From Bartonella taylorii 8TBB (GTDB taxonomy: Bacteria > Pseudomonadota > Alphaproteobacteria > Rhizobiales > Rhizobiaceae): a stretch of DNA of 64,000 nt. How positions within the stretch are numbered: the first letter of the stretch is position 1; every line of letters starts with the position of its first letter. Location: assembly GCF_902825155.1 (NCBI RefSeq), contig NZ_CADEAG010000001.1, positions 372,001 through 436,000 on the forward strand. Direction: 5' to 3'. Made by a program: the position numbers and the translations under genes. Positions 1 through 9,684 of this stretch are shown here, in pieces. The notes under the pieces are model-generated. The model was not told the origin of the DNA. It ran no database searches and saw only the letters and a list, made by a program, of their open reading frames with translations.

Positions 1-1
1 T

Positions 2-3000
2 GATGAATCACAAAATGGCATTTTGGCGAATATTTTTAACATTGAAAAGCGTCCTGCATTAAATCTTTCCATAAGAGGTGATGGTACTTTCGATGATTTA
101 GTTGTCAGCCTTTCTTTAGAAGCCAATCATCATCCTGTTTTGCATGGCAATGTTATTCTCGCAAGTGTTGCAGAAGGGCACGGTTTTTCTACTAAACTAG
201 TAGGAACACTCGGTCCTTTGATACCTCCACAATATCGTAGCCTCTTTGAATCTGATATGACGTTGAAAGCAGAGGCGAGAATAACAAAAGAAGGTGTGAA
301 GCACCTTGATCATATGGTGATTCAGAGCAAAACAATGAATATTTTGGCTAATGCTGAAATAACAACAGATGGATTTTTGCGGCGGCTTTTTATTGATGGC
401 AAAATGGCTCTTGATAAGGAAAATGGTGCTACTCATTTATCAGCGTCAGAAACGCCAATGCGTGCGGATAATCTTGCTTTAAATATTGATTATGGCCGTG
501 AAGGGCAACAATCTTGGAATGGTCGGCTTGTTGTACATCAGTTGAGCAATAAAAATATTCGTATTCGTGATGCGATTTTTGATATGGGGGGAGTGAGCGA
601 AAATCTTGATAATGCAGCTTCTCGTCATGTTGGTATTCAAATTAAGGGAACGCTTCAAGGGATTGAAAAAAGTAAGAGCACATTGGGAGAAGGTCTAGGA
701 CAAACAGTTCATGTGCATTTAGATACGGATGTTGTTTCTAAAAAGCCAGTTTTGATTCATGATTTTAGTATTACGGGTCAGGGGTTTTCTGCTTGGTTAA
801 AAGGAAAAATGAATCGTTTTGTTTTTAAAGGTGACCTTGGTTTAAAAGCCCAAACACTAGCTCCTTTTAGTTTACTGAGTAGACAATCACTCTCTGGTAG
901 TACAGATATTAAAGCCAAAGGAACTATCGGTTTAATTGACGGCGTTTTTGATCTTGAATTATCAGGGATGGCTGACAATATGAAAATAGGTGTGGAGCCT
1001 TTTGATCGTTTTTTCAAAGGAAATTTTATTCTTTCAGGTGGTGCTGCTTACGACACGGCGAGTTTGATTTTGCGTCGTTTAGATTTGAAAAGTCAATACG
1101 CAAACATAAAAGCTGATGGATATTTTTCAAGTGAGAGCGCTAAAATGGATTTCTATGCTCAAATATCTGATTTAGCCAAATTGGATTCGAGAATGAACGG
1201 TGCACTCACAGTCCAAAGTACTGCTAGAGGGCGTAATAACCTTATAAAATTTAATACAAATGCCCATGTTGCTGAAGCATTTTTAGTGGGGAAAAAACTA
1301 AAGAACACAACACTTACTATAAAAACTTTGATGGATAATACATCTCCGAGTGCTTCTTTAACGGGTTCTATAAAGGGAGAAGGAACTTTTTCTGAGAAAC
1401 CATTGCATTTATCTGCTTCTTTTAAGGATTCTAATCAAATTCGAAAACTTGAAGATATCAATATTAGAGGGGGAAGTGCAAAAATAACCGGTGACCTTTC
1501 TCAAAAACTTGGAGGTTTTGTGAAAGGAGCTTTGCATATTGACGCTGATGATATTTCAGTGCTTGCTGCATTATTTTTGCAGGAGGGTAGTGGAAAGGTA
1601 AAAGGAGATTTTATTTTTGACGAACAAAATGGCAGGCAAAAAGCCAACCTAAAGGCGCATGTTGACCGTTTAAGCTTTGCAAAGAATAAAATTAAAAAGT
1701 TGGAAGTCAAAGCAGATGTATTTGACCCTTTGGGTATGGCTCAGTTTGAAGGTTTTATCAATGCAGACCATATCCAAACGCCTTTTATGATGGTTAATCG
1801 TTTAAATGCTCACGCTAATGGCAACGATGGGCAAACAGTTTTTAATGTTAAAGCGATGTTGCCTAATGATACAAACGCACGACTTTCTGGCCGTATGGTT
1901 ACAGCGAGATTTCCAGAAGGTATAAAACGAGAAGTGCAGATTGAAACCATAGATGTTAAACAACACAATCTTCATGCGACATTGCCTAAATCGGCTACGA
2001 TTTTTTTTGATAAAGATGGAATGACAATAAATGAATTAGGAATCGCAATTAATGGAGGCAAAGTTATACTTTCAGGAAATGTGCAAGATACCCTTAATCT
2101 GCACCTAACAATGAATGCGCTTCCTGCTGCTTTAGCCAATTTATGGAAATCCAATCTTGGAGCAGCTGGTACTTTAACAGGGCAGGTTATAATTCGAGGT
2201 CCTTTTAAAAAACCTGATGTGACCTATGATATAAAAGGTGAGGGGCTAACAACTAATGCTCTTCAAGATAAAAACGTAATGCCATTTGTGCTTGCTGCTA
2301 CAGGTAAAACAGTAGAACAAAACCTTATTTTGAATACAAATTTAATGGGAGAAGGGGTACAAGCACAAGCACAAGGTCGTATATCTTTAGATAAAAATAC
2401 GCTTGATCTCCATGTTAATTTGCAAGATTTTCCTGCGCGTTTGGTTAATAGTTTTATTGAAGGACAAGCGCTTGGAGGAACAATTGTAGGCAAGGTTGAT
2501 ATTGGTGGAACAATGAAAGATCCATCTGCTCATTTTGAACTTTCTAGTCAAAACTTGACTGCTATGACGCATAAAGGACCTATGTCGATTAATATGAATA
2601 CCCGTGGTTCTTACAAAAAATCGACTTTTCATATTGAGAATATAATAGCAACTGGAGATAAAGGATTAGATCTCTCTATAAATGGGCCTGTTTCTTTCAA
2701 TGGTTCAGAGGCCAGATTGAATGTTAAAGGAACAATGCCTCTTGCTTTTATTGATCTATTATTAGCTAAGCGTGGTGCGCATGTAACGGGTACAGCCAGA
2801 ATTGATGCAACTCTTAATGGTGAATTATTGAAGCCACAGTTGGTAGGGGATCTTTCTATAGTTGATGGTAGTTTTTTTGATTCAAAAACAAATGTAGGGT
2901 TGAACAATATAACAATTGAAGGCAAATCGAATGGGGATCATATTCTTATAGAAAAAGCTTCAGCTTCTTCATCTGAGGGGGGATCAATTTCTGCTTCAGG

Positions 3001-4006
3001 CCGTATTTCTCATGATGGAGAGACAGATTTGGTGTTTAATCTTGATCACGCCAATTATAATGATGGTTCGATGATTCTTGCAACGTTGTCCGGCAAGATG
3101 ACAATGACGGGCCATTTTTTAGGCAACCTTGTTATTGGTGGTGATGTCATCGTTGAAAAAGCTGAAATTCTTGTTCCGGATCATTTTCGAAACGCAAAAT
3201 TTCTTAATATTAAGAATAAGAATTTAACTAAATCGATTCAAAAAACGCTTGAACGTGCTGACGTTAAGATCACTACCAAAACTCGTAATATCTCTCAAGA
3301 ATCTTCATCTGTTATGTTATCAGATATGCGTATTACGGCACACAATCAGTTTTTTGTACGTGGACGAGGGTTAGATACTGAACTAGGAGGGCGCATTAAC
3401 TTAGCAGGACCACTGAATGATGTGCAACCAGTTGGTGAGTTTAGGATGATTCGTGGACGTTTTGATATTCTTTCACAGCATCTTAATTTTGACCAAGGAC
3501 AAGCAAGTTTTAGCGGTAATCTTAATCCTACGGTTTATTTTGTCACCAACAATAATAGTGGTGATATTCGCGTTACGGTAACTATAAGTGGAACGATTGA
3601 TAATCTTGATATTAATTTTTCTTCACAACCAAATTTGCCACAGGATGAGATCTTGGCACGTTTGATTTTTAATCGCTCTCTTAATGAGTTATCACCATTT
3701 CAGATTGCTCAGCTTGCGGCAGCGGCAGCTGATCTTGCAGGAGCTTCTAATACATCTTTATTGAATGCTCTACGGGCTAAAATTGGTCTTGATGATCTTG
3801 ATGTTATCGTTGATGAAAAAGGTAATACGGGTTTACGCGTTGGACGTTATATACACAATAACATTTATTTAGGCTTTGAAGCAGGATCGGATGGAAAGAC
3901 GAAAGGGACAATTAATTTAGACATTTCACGCAATCTCAAAGCTAAAGGCGCCATAGGAAATGAAAAAAATTCTAGTGTGGGTTTATTTTATGAAAGAGAC
4001 TATTAA
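2..4006 (+). CDS. tamB: TamB-like translocation and assembly module protein (DUF490), 5' partial
   Basis: The reading frame is open from the first complete codon (base 2), so the true start lies upstream; the TTG at 23 is not a convincing start. About 1334 residues are visible. They consist of repeated beta-rich, AsmA/TamB-like segments with many Gly-Asn-Asp turns, ending in a conserved C-terminal DUF490 region (about residues 1000-1334, including the LARLIFNRSLNELSPFQIAQLA stretch in part) and the aromatic end FYERDY. TamB is an inner-membrane-anchored periplasmic protein that partners the Omp85 protein TamA and is implicated in autotransporter assembly and phospholipid transfer to the outer membrane. 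tamA would be expected just upstream, outside the window. No frameshift is seen. Identity rests on length, repeat style and C-terminus. Confidence 0.88.
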   Translation, partial: DESQNGILANIFNIEKRPALNLSIRGDGTFDDLVVSLSLEANHHPVLHGNVILASVAEGHGFSTKLVGTLGPLIPPQYRSLFESDMTLKAEARITKEGVKHLDHMVIQSKTMNILANAEITTDGFLRRLFIDGKMALDKENGATHLSASETPMRADNLALNIDYGREGQQSWNGRLVVHQLSNKNIRIRDAIFDMGGVSENLDNAASRHVGIQIKGTLQGIEKSKSTLGEGLGQTVHVHLDTDVVSKKPVLIHDFSITGQGFSAWLKGKMNRFVFKGDLGLKAQTLAPFSLLSRQSLSGSTDIKAKGTIGLIDGVFDLELSGMADNMKIGVEPFDRFFKGNFILSGGAAYDTASLILRRLDLKSQYANIKADGYFSSESAKMDFYAQISDLAKLDSRMNGALTVQSTARGRNNLIKFNTNAHVAEAFLVGKKLKNTTLTIKTLMDNTSPSASLTGSIKGEGTFSEKPLHLSASFKDSNQIRKLEDINIRGGSAKITGDLSQKLGGFVKGALHIDADDISVLAALFLQEGSGKVKGDFIFDEQNGRQKANLKAHVDRLSFAKNKIKKLEVKADVFDPLGMAQFEGFINADHIQTPFMMVNRLNAHANGNDGQTVFNVKAMLPNDTNARLSGRMVTARFPEGIKREVQIETIDVKQHNLHATLPKSATIFFDKDGMTINELGIAINGGKVILSGNVQDTLNLHLTMNALPAALANLWKSNLGAAGTLTGQVIIRGPFKKPDVTYDIKGEGLTTNALQDKNVMPFVLAATGKTVEQNLILNTNLMGEGVQAQAQGRISLDKNTLDLHVNLQDFPARLVNSFIEGQALGGTIVGKVDIGGTMKDPSAHFELSSQNLTAMTHKGPMSINMNTRGSYKKSTFHIENIIATGDKGLDLSINGPVSFNGSEARLNVKGTMPLAFIDLLLAKRGAHVTGTARIDATLNGELLKPQLVGDLSIVDGSFFDSKTNVGLNNITIEGKSNGDHILIEKASASSSEGGSISASGRISHDGETDLVFNLDHANYNDGSMILATLSGKMTMTGHFLGNLVIGGDVIVEKAEILVPDHFRNAKFLNIKNKNLTKSIQKTLERADVKITTKTRNISQESSSVMLSDMRITAHNQFFVRGRGLDTELGGRINLAGPLNDVQPVGEFRMIRGRFDILSQHLNFDQGQASFSGNLNPTVYFVTNNNSGDIRVTVTISGTIDNLDINFSSQPNLPQDEILARLIFNRSLNELSPFQIAQLAAAAADLAGASNTSLLNALRAKIGLDDLDVIVDEKGNTGLRVGRYIHNNIYLGFEAGSDGKTKGTINLDISRNLKAKGAIGNEKNSSVGLFYERDY

Positions 4007-4507
4007 CGATTGAAGTTCTTAAGTTCCAATTACTGAAGTGTTATGCACTTAACTCTCTAAGGCAGAGGAAGATTAAAACTGGGATGAGGAATCTCATAAA
4101 AGAAGAAGATTTTTTATAAAATCGTGAGAAGATACGTCTGAAATATTTGTTTTTTGTTTATTACATTTTCTCAGTGAGGGGCAAGCTTTTCACGAAAAGC
4201 AGCACTTTGTTATATTGCTCATTCACGTGCTTGTTTTAATATTTCTCGTTGCTCCAAATTGCACCCCACGCTGGCACTGGTAAAGAGTATAACGCAAAAT
4301 CCGTTGGGCACCACCAATCTTTACTAATGCAAGAGTCAAGCGGGCACATCATTTACTTTGTCAGCTTCTAATTTTGCCAACTGTTCTTGCATTGAGACGG
4401 TTTATGAAATGTATATTTATTGCTTGCCTAAATAGTTTCTTATTCACGCGCTGACTTGTCTTGCGATGTACAAGAAAACAATTTTTTGATTCCTGCATGG
4501 CAAGGAT
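4007..4507. other. Gene-free stretch after tamB with a possible decayed minus-strand remnant
   Basis: No intact gene is seen. On the minus strand about 4160-4400 reads as broken protein-like sequence: an opening MQEQLAKLEADK, and an end LEQREILKQARE followed by two in-frame stops and QSAAFREKLAPH. I do not recognise the family. It may be a remnant of a lost gene beside the decayed transposase, but the case is weak. Confidence 0.3.
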
Positions 4508-5240
4508 TTAAAATGAAAAAATCTTACAGTATTCAGAGGTCCCATTCAAATTGCAAAACAATGAATTATCATTATAAGTCAATGTGTTGTGTTTCCTTGA
4601 AGATGCATTTTATAAGGTCACTTTTTTGTAATGATAACTATCATAGCTATGCAAGATTTTCCTTTTTTAGCAGTAAGGAATAATAGGAATATTGTTTTAC
4701 TTTTCACCTGTTTTTTTAGCGTATTGGGATTATAACTTTTATCAGCAAAACGTGTGTATTTTATCTTTCAAAAAATTAAGGTGCTTAATGTCATTCTAGT
4801 TCCTAGACATGAGAGTAAAACGTACAGTTTAGTCCAAGGCATCCGCTACAAGAAGAAGTTTAATGATAAATCCTTAACTTGTTTCTCTTCAATGTTTCTT
4901 TTTATGCTAAGCTTATCGACAATTTGCGATGTAATCTATAACAGGCAGCACGGAAATAGGTGGCAGATAAAGGTGTATCATCCAGATTTATCATTATAGT
5001 TTTTGGCAGCTGTTTCAAAATTTGAAGTCTACTTTTTTGCAGCCACAAAAATTCATAATGTTTACGGATGCTACACCATTTGCCTGCGGAAAGAGGAAAC
5101 TCTTGCTATTGAGCCCTTGTTTGTAAAATAAGATGAATTTCTTCAATAAAACAACAGGGAAGTTCTTCAATTCTCATACAAATCCTGAAAATGTGTCTTC
5201 AATAAATTGTAAATTTTTTGCCAATCGTTGTGCTTAATGT
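4508..5240 (-). pseudogene. Decayed IS5-family transposase (multiple frameshifts and stops)
   Basis: Reading the minus strand across several frames gives, in the right order, pieces of an IS5-type DDE transposase. From 5' to 3' these are CCFIEEIHLILQTRAQ then GKWCSIRKHYEFLW (family pattern: FIEA..W.LRTGAPWRDLP..GKWNSVY.RF..W); LDDTPLSATYFRAA (first catalytic Asp region, LDSTVVRAH); LLLVADALD and TVRFTL then NDIK (family: ALVDALGNPVRFLLT..Q.NDI); FADKSYNPNTLKKQ (family ADKAYDS, second Asp); and IPIIP..KRKILHSYDSYHYKK (family IPPR.NRK...YD...YK). The Glu of the DDE triad is not preserved. Frameshifts and stop codons interrupt it, so no functional transposase can be made. Terminal inverted repeats were not found. 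The matches are by eye from family memory. Confidence 0.72.
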
Positions 5241-5334
5241 AATAACTTCCTCTTGAGAACACCTCTATTATTTACAAAGGAATATGGCTATCTATCCACT
5301 TTTTATCACAAATGCTTACTTAGGTATATAGAAA

Positions 5335-7101
5335 TTAAGATTTATGCTGTTTGAATTGGATATTATGAAGTTTTTTGTAAAAACCATTTTCCTTTGCAAG
5401 CAATTCTTTTTGAGTACCTTGTTCGACCAGTTGACCATTTTGTATAACGATAATTTTATGAGCGCGAGCAATCGTTGAAAGGCGATGGGCAATGGTGATA
5501 GTCGTGCGTCCTTTTGTGAGATGATGAAGGGCTTCATTAATTTGTGCTTCAGTATGCGAATCTAATGCACTTGTTGCTTCATCAAGAATCAGAATTTCAC
5601 TATCATGAAGCATTGCTCTGGCGATAGCGAGTCGTTGTTTTTGTCCACCTGAAAGATTACAGCCATTATCACCTATCTGTGTATCATAGCCATTTGGTAG
5701 ATCCATAATAAAGTCGTGAGCATTGGCTGCTTTTGCTGCTTTAATAATGTCGTCGTCGCAGGCTCCTGCTTTTCCAAGCTCAATATTATATTTAACAGTT
5801 CCTTGAAAGAGAAAAGTATCCTGCCCTACATAGGCTATCAGATTTCTAAGGGAGCGAAATGTAGTATAACGAATGTCTTGATCATTAATCAATATGCGTC
5901 CCTTTGTGGGGTCATAAAGGCGCATAATAAGGTTTATAAGGGTTGATTTTCCCGAACCAGATGGCCCTACCAACGCTGTTGTTTTTCTAGGTTCTATCTC
6001 TAGATTAATATTCCTCAACACCATTTTGTTATCCGTATATGCAAAAGAAACATTTTCAAAACGGATAGTTCCTTGTGTTTTATCTAAATCTTTAGCTTTT
6101 GCATGTTCTATAACAGTAAGAGGACGATCAAGAATTTCAAACATAGTACGGATATTGACCAAGCCAGCTTCAATTTTAACACGTACATTTGCGAGTCTTT
6201 TTGCAGGCTCGTAAGCAAGAAGTAGAGCAACAATAAAAGACATGAACTCACCTTGAACACCTGTACGCTGGGTTGCAAGATAACCGGAAAAACAGATAAT
6301 ACCCGCAATGGCAACACCAGCGAGGGTTTCCATAATTGGATTTGTAATGGCTTGAAGTGTTGCAATAGTGTTTGCTTGTTTTTCAACATCGCAAATAGCT
6401 TCGTCCATACGTTTTTTCATGAGCTCTTCTAATGAAAAAGCTTTGATAACCCGAATACCAGTAGAACTTTCTTGCACGATTTTGATAATTTCACCAAGCG
6501 AAAGGAGTTCTTTTTCCACAAGGCTACGAACACGTTTTAAAGCCATTCGAATCCCTAAAAAAGCCAGTGGTCCTACTATTAAAGTAATGGCAATTAACGT
6601 AAAATTTTGAATGAACATGACAAGCAATAGGCCGCTAACAGAAAGTAAATCGCGTACAAAAGTTGTAATAATTGTATCAATGATATTACGCGCGGCTGTA
6701 GCGTTGTGGGTTACGCGCACAAGAAGGTCAGATGAGGTATTATTATGATAAAAAGAGACTCCCTGTTCCATAAGGCGCGCGTAAATTTTGCGCTGTTGTT
6801 CAGCAACAATACTGTTGCCTGCTTTGCTCAAAAAGTAAGTTTGGGAAAAAGTTGCAATCCCTTTGAGGATAAAAATGAAAGCGATGACACTGGAAGTCAG
6901 AACAATCATACCAAAATTTTGCGCGTCAATAATATAATTGACAACGTCACGCATAATCCATGCACTGGCTGCCGTTGTGCAGGAAATAATGATCATTGAA
7001 AAAATAGCAGCTCCGTACCAACGTGCATGTTTATGAAAATTTTCTCGCAGAAGACGGATGATAAGATGTTTATCAAAAGCAGAAATTTGTTTTTTGATCA
7101 T
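5335..7101 (-). CDS. MsbA-like ABC exporter (fused permease and ATPase)
   Basis: A 588-residue half-transporter: an N-terminal six-helix ABC exporter domain (about 25-310) followed by a nucleotide-binding domain (about 345-580). The ATPase has Walker A GPSGSGKST near 378, the signature LSGGQKQR near 479, and Walker B ILILDEATSALD near 500 followed by the H-loop IAHRLST. Such exporters work as homodimers; MsbA flips lipid A-core across the inner membrane, and the match here is to that group of rhizobial transporters. It has the same length as some cyclic glucan exporters (ChvA/NdvA/Cgt), but its N-terminus does not resemble the NdvA sequence I know, so I do not assign that role. It stands alone downstream of infC. 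The substrate is inferred. Confidence 0.85.
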   Translation of the reverse strand: MIKKQISAFDKHLIIRLLRENFHKHARWYGAAIFSMIIISCTTAASAWIMRDVVNYIIDAQNFGMIVLTSSVIAFIFILKGIATFSQTYFLSKAGNSIVAEQQRKIYARLMEQGVSFYHNNTSSDLLVRVTHNATAARNIIDTIITTFVRDLLSVSGLLLVMFIQNFTLIAITLIVGPLAFLGIRMALKRVRSLVEKELLSLGEIIKIVQESSTGIRVIKAFSLEELMKKRMDEAICDVEKQANTIATLQAITNPIMETLAGVAIAGIICFSGYLATQRTGVQGEFMSFIVALLLAYEPAKRLANVRVKIEAGLVNIRTMFEILDRPLTVIEHAKAKDLDKTQGTIRFENVSFAYTDNKMVLRNINLEIEPRKTTALVGPSGSGKSTLINLIMRLYDPTKGRILINDQDIRYTTFRSLRNLIAYVGQDTFLFQGTVKYNIELGKAGACDDDIIKAAKAANAHDFIMDLPNGYDTQIGDNGCNLSGGQKQRLAIARAMLHDSEILILDEATSALDSHTEAQINEALHHLTKGRTTITIAHRLSTIARAHKIIVIQNGQLVEQGTQKELLAKENGFYKKLHNIQFKQHKS

Positions 7102-7226
7102 GAAGCGCTTCTATATTTTATTGTTGTTTTATGCAAGATTGAAGCACTCTTAATTAAAGACATTTAGTCGTTTTGATAATAAAGAGTATTTTCTTAATGG
7201 GAGAAGCTGGCGCATAACAGCCACCA

Positions 7227-7267
7227 ATTTAAAAGTACCACAGCAACAATATGCGGCACTTTTAAAT
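7227..7267 (-). terminator. Inverted repeat downstream of infC
   Basis: ATTTAAAAGT (7227-7236) is perfectly repeated in inverse as ACTTTTAAAT (7258-7267), with a 21-base loop whose ends add a CC/GG pair. It lies between the infC stop and the ABC exporter start on the same strand. A weak factor-independent terminator for infC is the simplest reading, although the T-run after the stem is short. Confidence 0.4.
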
Positions 7268-7325
7268 CATATCCATATACTCAACTCTAGATGAGTCGCA
7301 TTTCATATATTATCCTAATGAAATA

Positions 7326-7862
7326 TTACTTAGGTGCTATCACCATCATCATTTGACGGCCTTCGAGTTTTGGTTCAGATTCGATTTTAGCAATTTCACT
7401 GGTATCCTCTTTCACCCGCTGAAGAAGCTTTAACCCAAGATCTTGGTGTGCCATTTCACGACCACGAAAACGCAAAGTAACCTTTACTTTATCACCATTA
7501 CCAATAAAGCGATGAACGGCTTTGAGCTTAACTTCATAATCATGGACATCAACATTGGGACGCATCTTAATCTCTTTGATTTCGATGACCTTTTGCTTTT
7601 TACGTGTTTCAGCGGCTTTTTTTTGGGTTTGATATTTCAATTTGCCCAAATCGATGATTTTACACACGGGCGGTTCTGCATTTGGTACAATTTCAACCAA
7701 ATCAAGCCCTGCATCTACGGCCATAGCAAGTGCTTCTTGTATTGCAACAATTCCCTGATGTTGTCCTTCATCATTGATAAGCTGAACGCGAGGAACCCGA
7801 ATGTCCTGATTTGAGCGTGGCCCGTCTTTTTGGGTAGGTGTTATTTTAAACGGTCTACGAAT
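7326..7862 (-). CDS. infC: Translation initiation factor IF-3, AUU start
   Basis: IF-3 binds the 30S subunit, prevents premature 50S joining and checks start-codon choice. The protein is 178 residues: an N-terminal domain with the family pattern [13 protein letters not shown] and [16 protein letters not shown], a lysine-rich linker ([19 protein letters not shown]), and a C-terminal domain beginning [15 protein letters not shown]. No ATG, GTG or TTG gives the full N-terminal domain; the ATG at 7724 would delete 46 conserved residues. The frame opens instead at ATT (7862-7860) followed by [15 protein letters not shown], with AAGGAG eight bases upstream. AUU starts are known for E. coli infC, where IF-3 represses its own synthesis by rejecting this codon. 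Here infC is about 31 kb from rpmI-rplT. Confidence 0.95.
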   Translation of the reverse strand: MRRPFKITPTQKDGPRSNQDIRVPRVQLINDEGQHQGIVAIQEALAMAVDAGLDLVEIVPNAEPPVCKIIDLGKLKYQTQKKAAETRKKQKVIEIKEIKMRPNVDVHDYEVKLKAVHRFIGNGDKVKVTLRFRGREMAHQDLGLKLLQRVKEDTSEIAKIESEPKLEGRQMMMVIAPK

Positions 7863-7876
7863 GGTTTATGCTCCTT
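7860..7876 (-). promoter_or_regulatory. infC ribosome-binding site with ATT start codon
   Basis: AAGGAG (minus strand, 7876-7871) is followed by eight bases and ATT (7862-7860). This decides the infC start and predicts autoregulation through discrimination against non-canonical starts, as established for E. coli IF-3. Confidence 0.88.
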
Positions 7877-8037
7877 AATTTTGATTAATCTACAATATAA
7901 TTTAATATACAATTATACACAGAAAAACAACTAGAATTCGCGCCTTTTTCATTATTTGATTTATGACTTTGTGGGCTGATTTGGAAGATAGAAGTTTTTC
8001 TTTTATAATAGAAAATGTTTTATGAAGGAAAAGAATC

Positions 8038-8817
8038 ATGGACCAAAATATTTCTTGCCAATTTTTTTCGTTTGAAGGTACTGCTCTCGCAGTGCGTCAT
8101 CGTAAAGGCCGCAGCTCTCCTAGTCTTGTTTGGCTTTCTGGCTATCAATCCGATATGTTGGGGAGTAAGGCGGTGATGGTTGATAATTTTGCTCAGAAGA
8201 ATGACTTGTCTTGTTTACGTTTTGATTATTCTGGCCATGGAGAGTCTGAGGGTGATTTTTTTCAAGGAACGATTTCACGTTGGGTGAAGGAAAGTCTGGC
8301 AACTTTTGAAGCTTATTGTGAAGGACCACAAATTTTGATTGGTTCCTCTATGGGGGGATGGATTGCTCTCAAGCTTGCTATGATGCTAGCGCAGAAAAAT
8401 AAGAGCCTTGCTGGTATGGTGTTGATTGCGCCGGCTCCTGATTTTACGCAAACATTAGTGGAACCAGAATTAGGGCCGGAGGAATGGAAAATTTTGGAAG
8501 AAAAAGGGTATATTGAACGACCTGCAGTTGGTGATACCGAGCCGATGCCCTTTACAAAGGCTTTGATTGAAGATGGACGAGACAACTGTGTTATGAAAGG
8601 ATGCATTGATGTTGGGTGTCCGGTTCATATTTTGCAAGGGATGGAAGATACAGAAATACCCTATCAGCATACATTGTCTTTACTTGATCATTTGCCTTTA
8701 CATGATGTAACATTAACACTTATTCGTGATGCAGATCATCGGCTTTCGCGTCCGCAGGATTTAGTATGCCTCGAAACAGTGTTGAGGTCATTAATTGACA
8801 GAATTAATGCAGGATAA
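8038..8817 (+). CDS. Alpha/beta hydrolase, serine type
   Basis: The 259-residue protein has the alpha/beta-hydrolase layout: a GYQSDM segment after strand 3 (about 35-40), the nucleophile elbow GSSMGG with Ser104, a plausible acid Asp204 in GMEDTEIP, and His234 in DADHRLSRP. The substrate cannot be read from sequence; relatives are annotated as esterases or 2-hydroxymuconic-semialdehyde-type hydrolases. There is no signal peptide, so it is probably cytoplasmic. The start is supported by AAGGA ten bases upstream of the ATG. The YgjP-like metalloprotease gene follows 34 bases later on the same strand and is probably co-transcribed. Confidence 0.85.
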   Translation: MDQNISCQFFSFEGTALAVRHRKGRSSPSLVWLSGYQSDMLGSKAVMVDNFAQKNDLSCLRFDYSGHGESEGDFFQGTISRWVKESLATFEAYCEGPQILIGSSMGGWIALKLAMMLAQKNKSLAGMVLIAPAPDFTQTLVEPELGPEEWKILEEKGYIERPAVGDTEPMPFTKALIEDGRDNCVMKGCIDVGCPVHILQGMEDTEIPYQHTLSLLDHLPLHDVTLTLIRDADHRLSRPQDLVCLETVLRSLIDRINAG

Positions 8818-8851
8818 GGGGGCAAGTTCATTGATGATGAAGACATAATGT

Positions 8852-9598
8852 ATGACCGTTTATGAACAACATTTTATTTTCTCTGATCGTATTGTGCCTC
8901 TACGTGTACGCAAACATAAATGTGCACGTCGTCTTACATTGCGTATTGATGCAAGCGGGCAGGGAATTTGTGTAACAGCACCGCCAACGCTAAGTCTTTG
9001 TTCGGTTCAAGGTTTCATTGAAAAGCACCGATTTTGGATTGAAGCGCGTCTCACGCGTGTATGTGTTTCTCACGAAAATGCGTATCTCAGAAAAGGTACA
9101 ACAATTCCTGTATTGGGTGTCGCGCATACCATAAGACATAAAGAAGGGCGTGGAGTATCGGAAATTATTGTAGGAGAAGCAGGACAAAAACCTCAAATTA
9201 TCGTTTATGGTCAATTAGAATATTTGCCAAGACGTGTTGCTGATGTTCTAAAAAAACAGGCAGCGCTTACTATAGCGCCATTGGTTGCATATTATACACG
9301 TAAAGTAGAGCGTAAAGTGAAGTCAGTTTGTTATAAAGATACGAAAAGTCGTTGGGGATCTTGTTCAATAGACAAGCGTCTTTCTTTTTCTTGGCGCCTT
9401 ATTATGGCACCAAAAGAAATTGTTGAATATGTCGTTGCGCATGAAGTCGCTCATCTTGTTGAAATGAATCACGGACCAAAGTTTTGGAACCTTTGTGAAA
9501 AGCTTTGTCCAGATAGTAAAACGTATCGTGCTTGGTTGAAGGAAAATGGTCATATGCTGCAAGCAATCAATTTTCATTCATATAAGTTAGAAATATAA
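8852..9598 (+). CDS. YgjP-like (DUF45/SprT-like) metallopeptidase
   Basis: A 248-residue protein of the YgjP/WLM-like M48-related group. The zinc site is HEVAH (His197, Glu198, His201) followed by the family's EMNHGPKFW, where His207 is the likely third ligand. The upstream SRWGSCS motif (about 166-172) is typical of this family. The N-terminal half is the beta-rich domain characteristic of DUF45. The physiological substrate is unknown in the family. It lies directly downstream of the alpha/beta hydrolase. Upstream sequence offers only a weak GAAGA ribosome site. A strong hairpin with a T-run follows the gene. Confidence 0.85.
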   Translation: MTVYEQHFIFSDRIVPLRVRKHKCARRLTLRIDASGQGICVTAPPTLSLCSVQGFIEKHRFWIEARLTRVCVSHENAYLRKGTTIPVLGVAHTIRHKEGRGVSEIIVGEAGQKPQIIVYGQLEYLPRRVADVLKKQAALTIAPLVAYYTRKVERKVKSVCYKDTKSRWGSCSIDKRLSFSWRLIMAPKEIVEYVVAHEVAHLVEMNHGPKFWNLCEKLCPDSKTYRAWLKENGHMLQAINFHSYKLEI

Positions 9599-9684
9599 AA
9601 AGCCCTTAATAAGGTAATATTTGATGGAACTTTTTGTTGAGTGTGCCGTTATGTGTGTGCTTTGTCACTCATGGGTGAAGAAGC

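Noticed and set aside
4456-4999. Two plus-strand frames (4456-4683 and 4754-4999)
   Set aside because: They have no ribosome site or family resemblance and lie over the minus-strand IS5 remnant, which explains the sequence better.
5335-7101. ABC exporter as the cyclic glucan exporter (NdvA/ChvA/Cgt)
   Set aside because: The length fits, but the N-terminal domain does not resemble NdvA as I know it; MsbA-like is the better description.
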